The notes: generated by a model not told the origin, from the letters alone. DNA of 55,574 bases from Lachnospira pectinoschiza (GCF_900103815.1 NZ_FNHZ01000010.1:1-55574); one strand, 5' to 3'. Positions 1 through 8,911 are shown, counted from the stretch's first letter. Program-made: numbers and translations.

Positions 1-58
1 AGAACATTTGTTTGACTACTTTGTAATTTGATTGTATAATATAAGTATAAATCTATCG

Positions 59-133
59 TATTACTCAGACGGTGTTACTGTAGATATTATTAAACAATAC
101 ATTCAAGCACAAGGAAAGAAAGATGGCAAATAA
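59..133 (+). pseudogene. C-terminal remnant of IS200/IS605 TnpA (Y1 transposase)
   Basis: The frame ending at the TAA at 131-133 reads YYSDGVTVDIIKQYIQAQGK followed by KDGK. It resembles the last segment of Y1 transposases, which end in a WSDG-type motif and a YIxxQ helix, but the stretch between the two parts appears deleted, and the frame is closed by a stop at 29-31. Its end overlaps the tnpB start (123) by 11 nt, as expected for a tnpA-tnpB pair. The catalytic HUH and Tyr parts are absent, so this element cannot mobilise itself. The match is by motif memory only. Confidence 0.5.
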
Positions 134-1247
134 GGCAATTAAGTACAGAGTATATCCTACAACTGAACAAGAAGTTATGTTTGCTAAGACCTTCGGCTGT
201 TGTCGTAAGGTCTGGAATCTTATGCTTTCTGATAAGATTGACGGCTACAAAGCTACGGGCAAATTCCCCACTGTGACACCTGCCAAATATAAAAACGATT
301 ACCATTATCTTAGGGAAGTAGACAGTCTAGCTCTTGCCAATGTACAAATGAATTTACAGAAAGCCTACAAGAGTTTCTTTGATAAAAAACGTAAAAAGAA
401 AAATGGCTTCCCAAAATTCAAATCTCGTAAAGCTAGAAATAGCTATACCACTAATAATCAAAAAGGTACTGTTGCTATCATAGAGAATAAATATATCAAG
501 CTTCCTAAGATTGGTAAGGTAAAAGCTGTAATTCACAGATTTCCAGAGGAAGACTGGATCATTAAATCAGCTACTGTGTCTAAAGAAAGAGATGGTAGTT
601 TTTATATTTCTATTCTCTTTGAATTTGACAGAATTATTACTAAGGTAACTAAATCAGATAATGTAATTGGATTAGATTATAAATCTGATGGTTTATATAT
701 GGATAGTGATGGGAATATAGGTTCTAATCATAAATACTATCGAGAAAATCATAAAAAGCTTGCTAAAGAACAACGTAAACTTTCTCGCAAAGTTGGTTCT
801 AAGAAGAACCAAACTAAATCCAATAACTATCTAAAGCAATTAAAGAAAGTAAACAAAATTCATAGACATATCTCAAATCAAAGATTAGATAATCTACACA
901 AGAAATCTACTGAGATAGCCAATCAGTATGATATAGTATGTGTAGAATCTCTAAATATGAAAAGCATGTCAAATAAGGGCTTTGGTAACGGTAAAGCTAC
1001 TTTAGATAATGGATATGGAATGTTTTTATCTATGCTTGAGTATAAACTAAATGATAGAGGTAAATACTTTATCAAAATAGATAAGTGGTATCCATCATCA
1101 CAACTTTGTAGCTGTTGTGGTTCTCGTAAAAAACTTACACTTCAAGAAAGAATCTATAAGTGTAATTGTGGGCTTACAATGGACCGTGACCTAAATGCAG
1201 CTATAAACATAAAAAATGAAGGGCTTAGATTGCTTGAAGTAGCCTAA
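123..1247 (+). CDS. tnpB: TnpB, IS200/IS605-family RNA-guided nuclease
   Basis: This 374-residue protein has the full OrfB/TnpB layout: an N-terminal helical part (KYRVYPTTEQ), a split RuvC-like domain with D185 (GLDYK), E275 (CVESL) and the Asp residues of MDRDLNAA at 354-356, and a zinc ribbon with Cys329/332 and Cys347/349. All catalytic positions are present and the length is normal for the family, so it may be active. TnpB proteins cut DNA guided by an RNA (omega-RNA) read from the element's right end; here that end follows at once (1248-1405). There is no intact tnpA, so the element depends on a TnpA elsewhere. The ATG at 123 lies behind an AAGGAAAG ribosome site. Confidence 0.93.
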   Translation: MANKAIKYRVYPTTEQEVMFAKTFGCCRKVWNLMLSDKIDGYKATGKFPTVTPAKYKNDYHYLREVDSLALANVQMNLQKAYKSFFDKKRKKKNGFPKFKSRKARNSYTTNNQKGTVAIIENKYIKLPKIGKVKAVIHRFPEEDWIIKSATVSKERDGSFYISILFEFDRIITKVTKSDNVIGLDYKSDGLYMDSDGNIGSNHKYYRENHKKLAKEQRKLSRKVGSKKNQTKSNNYLKQLKKVNKIHRHISNQRLDNLHKKSTEIANQYDIVCVESLNMKSMSNKGFGNGKATLDNGYGMFLSMLEYKLNDRGKYFIKIDKWYPSSQLCSCCGSRKKLTLQERIYKCNCGLTMDRDLNAAINIKNEGLRLLEVA

Positions 1248-1405
1248 ACTCTGATAAATCTTATAGTAGGCTAGGAACTAGCCGAACTTATACGCTTGTG
1301 GACACTGTGTAAGACGTTCGTTATCCAATAGGATAGCCTACGCAGTGGTGGTTGAAGCAAGAAGCTCCGACTTCAAATACGAAGTATTAAGTCGGAGTAG
1401 TTCAC
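1248..1405 (+). ncRNA. Right end of the IS element and predicted omega-RNA scaffold
   Basis: The non-coding tail after tnpB contains short stems and ends in a strong hairpin: CTCCGACTT (1365-1373) pairs with AAGTCGGAG (1389-1397), followed by TAGTTCAC. A subterminal hairpin plus a TTCAC-type end is the hallmark of IS200/IS605 right ends. In characterised TnpB systems the guide is the flanking DNA directly after this end, so the predicted guide here begins at 1406. The exact RNA start is not visible. Confidence 0.65.
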
Positions 1406-1927
1406 TGTTTCTGTCAACATGTTGCCATCATAAAATGCGTTTTCAAACTGATCTTGATTACAACTCAAAGAAGTAGCATTATTAAAGCCTGCGCGAATTG
1501 TTTTAGTTATATCAGCATCGCCAGATCCGGCTAGTTCATCTGAAAAGTAACTGTTTAGCTTTCCACTACTAGTAAGCTCTAGCAAATCAATACTATAACC
1601 TACTCCATCACCGAAAGTATATGTGAAAGATCTTGATTCTATCATTATTAGTTTCTTACCATTATTTAGTTCAAGGTTAGAAAATAGGATTTTGATTTCA
1701 TCTGCGTAAACAATTAAATCTTCAATATCAATGCTATCTACTTTTTCAACACCTGTGTCTGTAATTTTGTAAGAGTTAAAAGTGAGTTTGTTAGCATTTG
1801 AGTCAAGGTCTGCTGTAACTAGATAGTCATCTATCTTTTCCCAATACAGGCAACCATCTTTACTATTAATGATTTCTTGTGTACTGATATAGGTTTGCGT
1901 TAGTTCATAACATAGTAGCAAATTCAC
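1406..1927 (-). pseudogene. Truncated protein-coding fragment cut by the IS element
   Basis: An open frame on the minus strand (GTG at 1925-1927) runs into the IS right end at 1405. The last ten or so residues of the open frame are therefore IS-derived and the native C-terminus is missing. The frame stays open upstream to about 1984 without a good start codon or ribosome site, so the N-terminus is probably lost too. The visible part, about 174 residues, is acidic and rich in Ser, Asp and beta-prone stretches. I recognise no family. It is best read as a dead fragment of a larger protein. Confidence 0.5.
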
Positions 1928-1971
1928 GCACTTAAAATTATTTATGCTGTTTATGGGGATCTTTCTGAGAT

Positions 1972-2038
1972 AATAATGTTGTCACATACGTGCCGACCTC
2001 TTTAAGAAAAAGGAGTGTAAGTTACGTGACACATTATT
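1972..2038. repeat. Imperfect long inverted repeat
   Basis: AATAATGTTGTCAC (1972-1985) pairs with GTGACACATTATT (2026-2038) apart from one bulged base. The apical part holds a smaller CTC...GGAG stem. There is no T-tract in a terminator position. It lies in the 317-base gap between the truncated gene and the CARF nuclease. It may be a decayed transposon end; the function is unknown. Confidence 0.4.
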
Positions 2039-2073
2039 TTAAGTTTTGCCATGTCGGATATATATTTTTAAAC

Positions 2074-2111
2074 AACTCGTCAGATAAATAATATAATTTA
2101 TCTGACGAGTT
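2074..2111. repeat. Left hairpin flanking the CARF nuclease gene
   Basis: AACTCGTCAGATAAAT (2074-2089) and ATTTATCTGACGAGTT (2096-2111) form a perfect 16-bp stem with a 6-nt loop, followed by TATTTTTC. It could serve as an intrinsic terminator on the plus strand. The same arms recur at 3478-3521, on the other side of the gene. Confidence 0.8.
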
Positions 2112-2244
2112 TATTTTTCATAGTGTCTTGATTTGCACACGATAGTTAAATTGATTTTTATTTATCATTGTCTTATAATTATCAATATTAATAGAATAAA
2201 TAACACAGAAAGTGTAAAATATTTTATAAAAATGAGGTACATTT

Positions 2245-3414
2245 ATGGTAGTTAATTTTGAATTTTTGGGAGAAGAAGCCATTGAGAATTTGATTACATG
2301 TATGAATTTTAAAATCGATAAGCTTGTGTATTTTGGATATCAAGATACTATAGATGTTCAAAGAGACATTACAGAAAATTTTCTAAAAAAATATTGTGAT
2401 GTTAAAAATGTGATGTTTGTTGCGTTACCTCATAATAATATGCAGGAAATAATTAAAATTATGAGGAGCGAAATCCAAAAAGAAATAGATAATAAAAATC
2501 AAATTTATTTTGATATAACCGGTGGTGAAAGTCTTATTTTAGTTGCATTTGGAATGTTATCAATGGATTATGAAACACCAATGCATATGTATGATATAGA
2601 AAATGACAAGCTAATAGAACTTGATGCAAATACAAAAACTAATATTAGTCAAAATGTCGAGAAACGTAAGGTTGCTATGACATTAGATCTTCTGGTAAAA
2701 ATGCATGGTGGGAAAATAAATACAAATCTTAAAAAAGATATTAAGGGAATTAATGATCAAGATTTTATGGATGATATTGAATTGATTTATCAAACAGCAA
2801 AAAACAATTGGTCATATTGGAATCCTTTTTCAGATTTACTTAGAAGTACAATGGTTCCTGTAAATTCTTCTGATTTTTCAGTAAAAAAGAAAACCAGTAC
2901 AATTATTAAGGCTTTATCAGCTTCTAAATCAAGTCTAAAAAGTATTAAGCAACTAAATAAAATTGTAGATGAACTTGCTTTAAAAGGAATATTGTTAGAT
3001 GTAAAACATTCAGAAGAAAACTATTCATTTAGATTTAAAAATAAAGAAATTAAGGAGTGCTTGTGGGAAGGTGGAAGTATTTTAGAACTTCACACTTGCT
3101 TGAAGGAATCAAAAATAAATAATGAATGTCAGGTAGGGGTTCATTTAGATTGGGATGGAATTATTCATGGTATTCCTGGTCAAGATGTGCTTAATGAAAT
3201 TGATGTTTTATCTTTGAACGGTAACATTCCTACTTTTATCTCTTGTAAAAGCGGTAAAATGGGTTCACAGCAAGCATTGCACGCTTTGTATGAATTAGAG
3301 ACTGTAACTAGAAGATTTGGTGGAAAATATGCAAAAAAAGTTTTAGTTACTGCAAAAGGGTTGGGTAATGTTTATATGGAACGTGCTAAAGAAATGGGAA
3401 TTGAAGTTAGATAA
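2245..3414 (+). CDS. Orphan CARF-domain nuclease, Card1/Can2-like (DUF1887 type)
   Basis: This 389-residue protein has three visible parts. The N-terminus is Rossmann-like, ending in a CARF-style motif, DITGG at 90-94. A helical/winged-helix middle covers about 190-270. The C-terminus is a PD-(D/E)xK nuclease with E318 and D320 (NEIDVL) and K335 (ISCKSG). This is the layout of Card1/Can2, enzymes switched on by cyclic oligoadenylate from type III CRISPR complexes, which then cut single-stranded DNA and/or RNA. The family assignment rests on these motifs; the ligand is unknown. The gene is alone: no cas gene or CRISPR array lies in the window. Near-identical hairpins sit on both sides. It starts with ATG at 2245 after a weak AAATGAGG site. 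Confidence 0.82.
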   Translation: MVVNFEFLGEEAIENLITCMNFKIDKLVYFGYQDTIDVQRDITENFLKKYCDVKNVMFVALPHNNMQEIIKIMRSEIQKEIDNKNQIYFDITGGESLILVAFGMLSMDYETPMHMYDIENDKLIELDANTKTNISQNVEKRKVAMTLDLLVKMHGGKINTNLKKDIKGINDQDFMDDIELIYQTAKNNWSYWNPFSDLLRSTMVPVNSSDFSVKKKTSTIIKALSASKSSLKSIKQLNKIVDELALKGILLDVKHSEENYSFRFKNKEIKECLWEGGSILELHTCLKESKINNECQVGVHLDWDGIIHGIPGQDVLNEIDVLSLNGNIPTFISCKSGKMGSQQALHALYELETVTRRFGGKYAKKVLVTAKGLGNVYMERAKEMGIEVR

Positions 3415-3477
3415 TATAATGTTTTGTTATTTAAATCATTATGATTTAAAAAGAAAAATATTCATATATATATAATT

Positions 3478-3521
3478 AACAACTCGTCAGATAAATTATA
3501 TTATTTATCTGACGAGTTGTT
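3478..3521. repeat. Right hairpin flanking the CARF nuclease gene
   Basis: AACAACTCGTCAGATAAAT (3478-3496) pairs perfectly with 3503-3521 (19 bp, 6-nt loop TATATT). Its 16-bp core is identical to the arms at 2074-2111; only the loop differs. It lies between the nuclease gene and the convergent hypE, so it could be a shared bidirectional terminator. A smaller palindrome, TTAAATCAT-T-ATGATTTAA, sits at 3431-3449. Confidence 0.8.
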
Positions 3522-3543
3522 AAAATATGTTTCAAGTCCTGTC

Positions 3544-4536
3544 CTAACAAATTCTTGGCAAGCCTTCGCCCTGCAATACATCAAGTATGCGCTTTCCGCC
3601 TATCTCAGTTTCAATATATACGCAGGCTTTGTCTTCAGCTTTTTCTTTTACTTCACCGATTACGACTGCATTTTCACCATAGTTAGACTTTCTTATGATT
3701 TCAAGGGCTTTTTCTGTCTCTTCCTTTGGAAGAACAACGATACATTTTCCTTCATTACCCATATAAAGGGGATCGAGGCCTAGAAGTCCGCAGAAGTCAT
3801 GAACTGCGCTGCTTACTGGAATTTTGTTCTCTTCTAGTTTTATATCAAGATTAGAACTTCTTGAAATCTCGGTTAATACGGTTGCAAGGCCGCCTCGAGT
3901 TACATCACGCATTGTATGAATTGTAACATTTTCCTTTAAAAGATTGGATACTAAATCGTTTAAAGGCGCGTTATCGCTTTTAATTGAATTGGTGATGTTC
4001 ATACGGCTAGCAAGAATTGTTGCATGGTGGTCGCCAAGATTTCCAGATAAGAGTACCTGGTCTCCCACCTGTAGATTTGTGGATTTGATATCAAGACCTT
4101 CCTTAACAAATCCCACACCGGCAGTATTTATCATGATTCCACCGTTACCATCTATAACCTTTGTATCTCCGGCAACGATTATCACACCAGCCTCTTTTGC
4201 TGTTTCTGCCATGGAATGCACAATTTTTTTTAAAGTTTCTGAGTCTGCGCCTTCCTCTATAATAAAGCCGCAAGTTATGTATTTTGGCTTGGCGCCGCGC
4301 ATAAGCAAGTCATTAACTGTGCCGCAAATACAAAGTCTGCCAATATCGCCGCCCGGATACTCAATAGGCTTTACAACAAAACTATCAGTTGTCATTGCAA
4401 TCCTAGTTGAACCCTGAATAACAGCGCAATCCTCCAATTCCTTTACTGTTTCATTATCAAATTCTTTTACGAAAATTTCATCTATTAATTCAGAAGTGAA
4501 AGCTCCTCCACTTCCGTGAGCCATTGTTATAATCAT
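3544..4536 (-). CDS. hypE: Hydrogenase maturation protein HypE
   Basis: HypE dehydrates the carboxamido group placed on its C-terminal cysteine by HypF into a thiocyanate, which supplies the cyanide ligands of the NiFe active site. The 330-residue protein starts in the typical way (MAHGSGG) and ends in PRIC, with the essential terminal Cys intact. The AIR-synthase-like fold is supported by the VAGDTKV and DVTRGGL motifs. It is the last gene of the minus-strand ech-hyp operon, 108 nt after hypD. The start could be the Met at position 1 or 5. Confidence 0.96.
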   Translation of the reverse strand: MIITMAHGSGGAFTSELIDEIFVKEFDNETVKELEDCAVIQGSTRIAMTTDSFVVKPIEYPGGDIGRLCICGTVNDLLMRGAKPKYITCGFIIEEGADSETLKKIVHSMAETAKEAGVIIVAGDTKVIDGNGGIMINTAGVGFVKEGLDIKSTNLQVGDQVLLSGNLGDHHATILASRMNITNSIKSDNAPLNDLVSNLLKENVTIHTMRDVTRGGLATVLTEISRSSNLDIKLEENKIPVSSAVHDFCGLLGLDPLYMGNEGKCIVVLPKEETEKALEIIRKSNYGENAVVIGEVKEKAEDKACVYIETEIGGKRILDVLQGEGLPRIC

Positions 4537-4644
4537 TTTGTTTTGACCTTTTTTGGTCCGCCTCCTAATCTTTTATGCTTTATTTTTTATGTTTTAGCTT
4601 TTTGTGCTTTTGTCTTTAAATCCTAGAGCAAAAATACGTCTCTT

Positions 4645-5715
4645 TTAATCTCCGTTCTTAAAACTTTGATAGCAGCTTCCTTCAGAAGACACCATGCAGG
4701 CGCCCTGCGGTGTTAGCGGGCTACAAAGCTTTTTAAAGAGTGGGCATTCTTTTGAAGAAATTTTACCCATTAAAACCTCAGAACATCGACAAGCCTTGTT
4801 AATCTTGTAATCGTCCACTAAGTCAAAGCTTCCGGCATCGTATTTTAAATATTCGTCTCTTAAATAAAGGCCAGAATCTTTGATATTTCCCATTCCACGC
4901 CAGATTGCATCGCCTTTTCTAAAATATTTGTTGATGTTTTCTTGCGCCTTTTCATTGCCTTCATCCTTAACGACCGACCTGTAGTAGTTTCCAACTAAAG
5001 ACTTATTTTCAGCTAGTAACTGCTCCTTATTTATACAAGTTTTTGTAAGGGCGTAGATGCCAACCACCAATTCCTTTGGACTAAAGCCAGTGACTGCCAT
5101 AGGTATCTGATATTTTTTTGATACCTTTGAAAATGCAACACTGCCGGTAATTACACTAACATGGCCAGGGGCAATAAAGCCGTCAATTTTTGCATCGTTA
5201 GCGCAAAGAAAATCTATAGCCTCCGGCATTGTTTTAAGGGCTGTTAGGAATTTTACATTTTTAATATCATTCTTAATAATTGCATCTAGAAGTAAGGTGT
5301 AGACTGGAATTGTAGTCTCAAAACCAACACAGGCAAAAATGTAATTTATCTCTGGATTTTCCTTAGCCATGGGAAGGATATCCATTGGAGAGTAGACGTA
5401 GTCTACCTTTAAGCCTTTTCCCTTCTCTTCGTTTAGACTAGATTCTTTGCCGGGAATTCTCATCATGTCCCCAAAGCAAACAATGTGAGCGCCCTCTCTT
5501 CCAAGCTCTATTAATTTATCAACAAAGGCAGAGGGGCTAACGCACACAGGACAGCCAGGGCCAGAAATCAACTTAATCTTTGGAGATATAATTTTCTTGA
5601 TTCCTGACTTAGAAATTGCTGCAGTGTGGCTACCGCAAACCTCCATAAGCCTTAATTCTTCACCATCATATTTTTGTAAAAATTCGACATATTTTTTAAC
5701 ATCAATTTCAGCCAT
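4645..5715 (-). CDS. hypD: Hydrogenase maturation protein HypD
   Basis: HypD is the iron-sulfur scaffold on which, together with HypC, the Fe(CN)2CO unit of NiFe hydrogenase is built. This 356-residue protein carries the family signatures: EVCGSHT near the N-terminus, GPGCPVC, and a C-terminal cysteine-rich block (CRCSEVLMG, CPLFKKLC, GACMVSSEGSC) that binds the 4Fe-4S cluster. Its stop codon abuts the hypC stop-start region (5715 is shared), so the two genes are translationally coupled, matching their physical partnership. Confidence 0.97.
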   Translation of the reverse strand: MAEIDVKKYVEFLQKYDGEELRLMEVCGSHTAAISKSGIKKIISPKIKLISGPGCPVCVSPSAFVDKLIELGREGAHIVCFGDMMRIPGKESSLNEEKGKGLKVDYVYSPMDILPMAKENPEINYIFACVGFETTIPVYTLLLDAIIKNDIKNVKFLTALKTMPEAIDFLCANDAKIDGFIAPGHVSVITGSVAFSKVSKKYQIPMAVTGFSPKELVVGIYALTKTCINKEQLLAENKSLVGNYYRSVVKDEGNEKAQENINKYFRKGDAIWRGMGNIKDSGLYLRDEYLKYDAGSFDLVDDYKINKACRCSEVLMGKISSKECPLFKKLCSPLTPQGACMVSSEGSCYQSFKNGD

Positions 5716-5933
5716 TAACTAAGTTCCTCTATTTCTTTGAAAATGTCTAGAATCTCCTCGGCTTCTGATTTAGAAACCTTTTGAATTATGCAACCTGCGT
5801 GCACTAAAACGTTATCGCCTATAGAGACATCTACAAGTCCCGTTGCTGCATTAACTAAGTTGCCGTTAAAGTCCACAGTTGCTGTATTATTATCATTAAT
5901 TTGGGTGATCACACCCGGAATTGCAACACACAT
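5715..5933 (-). CDS. hypC: Hydrogenase maturation chaperone HypC
   Basis: A 72-residue HypC/HybG/HupF-type chaperone. It starts MCVAIPG; the N-terminal cysteine exposed after Met removal is the essential ligand that carries the Fe(CN)2CO moiety to the hydrogenase large subunit. The normal length and the conserved beta-barrel core (VDFNGNL, VHAGCIIQKV) leave little doubt. It is preceded by AAAGGAGG and lies between hypF and hypD. Confidence 0.97.
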   Translation of the reverse strand: MCVAIPGVITQINDNNTATVDFNGNLVNAATGLVDVSIGDNVLVHAGCIIQKVSKSEAEEILDIFKEIEELS

Positions 5934-5973
5934 ATTTCCTCCTTTTTGTAAAATTTGACATTGATTGCCTCAG

Positions 5974-8367
5974 CTAATTTCCTAGATAAATCTGGCCAAG
6001 GGCAATGCCACCATCACCGCAAGGCACCTTCTCATTTAGGTAAACCTTAAAGTCCTCTTTTTCTAGTCTAGTTACTAGAAGTTTAAGCAGCAAGCTGTTA
6101 TTAAAGCAGCCTCCGGATAGGGCAATGTCAGAACAATTTGTTTTATCGCGCATGGCTATAGCCACGCTAACTAAGGCCTTTGCAAGGGAGTTGTGGAATT
6201 CAAAAGCAAGCTCATCCACTCTTGCGCCGGCAATATATAATTTGAATAAATCGGACATAAAGCCCTTACTATCCACTAAAATCTCACCATTGATTTCCTT
6301 TACTATTACAGGAATTATGGCTGGATTTAAATTTTCAATTCTCTCAAAATACCTTGTGGCAAGGGCTTCTAGCTTCATTGGAGCCTCGCCCTCGTAGCTA
6401 TTTTTCTGGCAAATGTTCATAATCACCGCCGCAATATCAAAGAGCCTTCCAACAGAAGAAGACTTGTAAGAATTTATGTGCTCTTTTAGCGCAGCCTTTA
6501 AAAGATCAAGACTTGCGGAGTTGATATATTTTTTAAAGCAAGGATGATTAATCAAAAGCTCTTCATCTACTAGCTTTGCATTAATTGCCTGAATCATTGC
6601 CACCATGGCAGATTTATCAATATCCACCGTGGCATTGTCTGCCCCAATTAACTCTAAATAGTCAAAATGTCCCAAGCGCTTAAAATCAGTGTCCTTGCAG
6701 TACAAGAACTCGCCGCCCCAGATATTTCCATCATTTCCATAGCCCGTGCCATCTAAAACAATGCCAATGCACTCAGATAGTGAATGCTCTGCCATAACCG
6801 AGGCCTGATGGGCGTGATGATGCTGAATTTCAAGGGCTTTAGTGCCTGCCTCATTTGCCAAAATCTTGGTATCTTTGTTGGAATAGTAGCCTGGGTGCCT
6901 ATCCGCTATAAAACTTTCCGGCTTTAGGTCTAGTAGCTTTGTGAAAATCTTTCTAGCCCTGTCCTTTGCCCTCCTTGCCTCATAGTCGTCTAAGTCACCA
7001 AAATGGCCACTTAAAGTTACATAGTTTTTTCTTGCTAGAGCAAAGACGGATTTTAAATCTGCCCCTGCTGCGTAGTAATCATTTTTCAAAAATTTATTTA
7101 TCTTAATTGGGTCAGGAACATAGCCCCTAGCCCTCCTTATAATCTGCGTTATCTCTCTATTATCAAGCTTTGTGACCTTTACAATAGAGTCATCCAATGG
7201 ATTAATTATCTCTCTTTCATTATATAAGCTTCCGTCAATTTGTCCATTTTTTACAAGATCAAAAATGTCTTTATCCCTTGCAATTATAGGCTCTCCCGCA
7301 AGATTTCCACTAGTCATAATTAGACAATCAAATTCCTGCATTAGTAAAATCTGCAAAGGATTTGAAGGAAGCATTGCCCCAAGTCTTATGGCATTGTCAT
7401 CGATTTCCTCAGATAAGTTGTAGCCAAAACTATCAGTGTCACTGCCAATCTCTTCTCTCTTTCTAACTAGCACAATAGGTCTAGCATTAGATTCAAGAAG
7501 CTCTGCTTCTTTTTCTGAAACATAAGCGATTTTCTTTATTGTCTTAACATCAGGAAACATGACTGCAAAGGCCTTTTTCTCACGTGCCTTTACTTGGCGC
7601 ATTTTCCTAATGGCCTTAACATTTTTTGCATCACAAACAAAGTGGTATCCGCCAATATCCTTGACGGCTAGCACTTTTCCTGCCTTTATTTCTTTCACAG
7701 CTTTTGAAAATGCATCTTCCCTTTCAAGTTTATAATCTTCCACTAGGCCATTAATTTCGTTTCTTTTTTTTGCATAAAACTTTAGAATGGGACCACAGTC
7801 ATGGCAAGCGATAGTTTGAGCGTAATGTCTTATATTTTCAAAAGTCTTATACTCCGTTTCGCAGGCCTCACACATTGGAAAGTCCTTCATGCTAGTGTTT
7901 TCCCTGTCGTAGGGAAGCTCATTAATTATGGTAATTCTTGGACCACAAGCCACACAACTAATGAAGGGATAGCGATATCTTCTGTTATTTTTATCAAGAA
8001 GTTCGCTCTTGCATTTGTCGCAGGTTGCGTAATCCACGGGGATGAAACGAATGTTATCGTGGATGTTTAGAGAGTTGTTAATAAAAAAATTACGGGGAGG
8101 ATTTTCATTGCTAGTTTCTGTGCTAATTAAAATATTGTCGACCCTTGAACCTGGCAAAACTGTGTTATTTTTACATAGCTTTGATAGATTTTCTTTAAGG
8201 ATATCGAGTCCTTTTTTATCATCAAATATTTTAATTAGGACTTGACCACCAATGTTGGATACACTTCCTTTCAGGTTTAGTTTGTTGCCGAGTTCCTCTA
8301 CATATGGGCGAAAGCCCACACCTTGTACAAGTCCAGTAACATTTAAGCTATAAAGTGTATGCATCAA
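5974..8367 (-). CDS. hypF: Carbamoyltransferase HypF
   Basis: HypF converts carbamoyl phosphate into the carbamoyl group that HypE turns into cyanide. All expected parts are present in 797 residues: an acylphosphatase-like N-terminus (GLVQGVGFRPYV), two zinc-finger pairs (CDKC, CVACGP, CEAC, CHDCGP), a YrdC-like ATP-binding domain (KAREKKAFAVMFPD) and a Kae1/TobZ-like C-terminus with the metal-binding HHHAHQASVMAEH. It lies 40 nt upstream of hypC and 23 nt after echF, so it belongs to the hydrogenase operon. Confidence 0.97.
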   Translation of the reverse strand: MMHTLYSLNVTGLVQGVGFRPYVEELGNKLNLKGSVSNIGGQVLIKIFDDKKGLDILKENLSKLCKNNTVLPGSRVDNILISTETSNENPPRNFFINNSLNIHDNIRFIPVDYATCDKCKSELLDKNNRRYRYPFISCVACGPRITIINELPYDRENTSMKDFPMCEACETEYKTFENIRHYAQTIACHDCGPILKFYAKKRNEINGLVEDYKLEREDAFSKAVKEIKAGKVLAVKDIGGYHFVCDAKNVKAIRKMRQVKAREKKAFAVMFPDVKTIKKIAYVSEKEAELLESNARPIVLVRKREEIGSDTDSFGYNLSEEIDDNAIRLGAMLPSNPLQILLMQEFDCLIMTSGNLAGEPIIARDKDIFDLVKNGQIDGSLYNEREIINPLDDSIVKVTKLDNREITQIIRRARGYVPDPIKINKFLKNDYYAAGADLKSVFALARKNYVTLSGHFGDLDDYEARRAKDRARKIFTKLLDLKPESFIADRHPGYYSNKDTKILANEAGTKALEIQHHHAHQASVMAEHSLSECIGIVLDGTGYGNDGNIWGGEFLYCKDTDFKRLGHFDYLELIGADNATVDIDKSAMVAMIQAINAKLVDEELLINHPCFKKYINSASLDLLKAALKEHINSYKSSSVGRLFDIAAVIMNICQKNSYEGEAPMKLEALATRYFERIENLNPAIIPVIVKEINGEILVDSKGFMSDLFKLYIAGARVDELAFEFHNSLAKALVSVAIAMRDKTNCSDIALSGGCFNNSLLLKLLVTRLEKEDFKVYLNEKVPCGDGGIALGQIYLGN

Positions 8368-8391
8368 ATCCCTCCCCGTTTATGTTTATGT

Positions 8392-8838
8392 TTATTCCTC
8401 TGCCTTAGCTTTTGCTGCGGCTTCGGCTTTCTGTTTTGCTATTTCAGCGGCCTTAGCTGCTGCGGCAGCCTTTGCCTCTGCTTCTTTTTTAAGCTGTTCC
8501 TCGGATTTCTTATAAGTAGCAACGCTCTTTTCAAATTCAGGTGTTTGATAACCTACCACCATCTTTAAACATTTTTTAGGACATTTATCTACGCAAAATC
8601 CGCAGGCTACACAGTCAAATCTATCAATTGACCAAGTGGCATTAGCTCTGTCTACGGCAAGGGCATTGCTTGGACATGAACGAACACACATACCACAAGA
8701 AATGCAATTGTCGATGTCGATTTCTACATGGCCTCTACTACCCTCTGGGTACTGAATTTCACTAGCTGGATAGCTAGTTGTTACAGGGGGAAGAAATAGA
8801 TTTTTTAATGCTTGTGTAGCAAATTGTAAAATAGCCAT
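8392..8838 (-). CDS. echF: Ech hydrogenase ferredoxin-like subunit EchF
   Basis: A 148-residue polyferredoxin-type subunit with two 4Fe-4S motifs (CISCGMCVRSCP and CVACGFCVDKCP). It passes electrons from ferredoxin to the small subunit, like NuoI/HycF. The last 45 or so residues form an unusual low-complexity tail of Ala, Lys and Glu, predicted helical and highly charged. It is not part of the ferredoxin fold and may be a tether. It is separated from echE by 96 nt that contain a G/C-rich hairpin, the largest gap inside the structural part of the operon. Confidence 0.92.
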   Translation of the reverse strand: MAILQFATQALKNLFLPPVTTSYPASEIQYPEGSRGHVEIDIDNCISCGMCVRSCPSNALAVDRANATWSIDRFDCVACGFCVDKCPKKCLKMVVGYQTPEFEKSVATYKKSEEQLKKEAEAKAAAAAKAAEIAKQKAEAAAKAKAEE

Positions 8839-8882
8839 ATCTACTCCTTTCTGTATTTGTTGTTTCCAGATTTTGTTAAACT

Positions 8883-8911
8883 GCCGGCCTTTTGCAAGCC
8901 TTTCGGCCGGC
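8883..8911 (-). promoter_or_regulatory. Intercistronic G/C-rich hairpin between echE and echF
   Basis: GCCGGCC (8883-8889) pairs with GGCCGGC (8905-8911), a perfect stem in otherwise A/T-rich DNA. On the minus strand it follows echE and precedes the echF ribosome site. No T-tract follows, so it is more likely an mRNA-stabilising or partial attenuating element than a full terminator. Confidence 0.5.

Noticed and set aside
2245..3414. Member of a local type III CRISPR locus
   Set aside because: No Cas10, Csm/Cmr genes or repeats occur in the window, so it is reported as an orphan.
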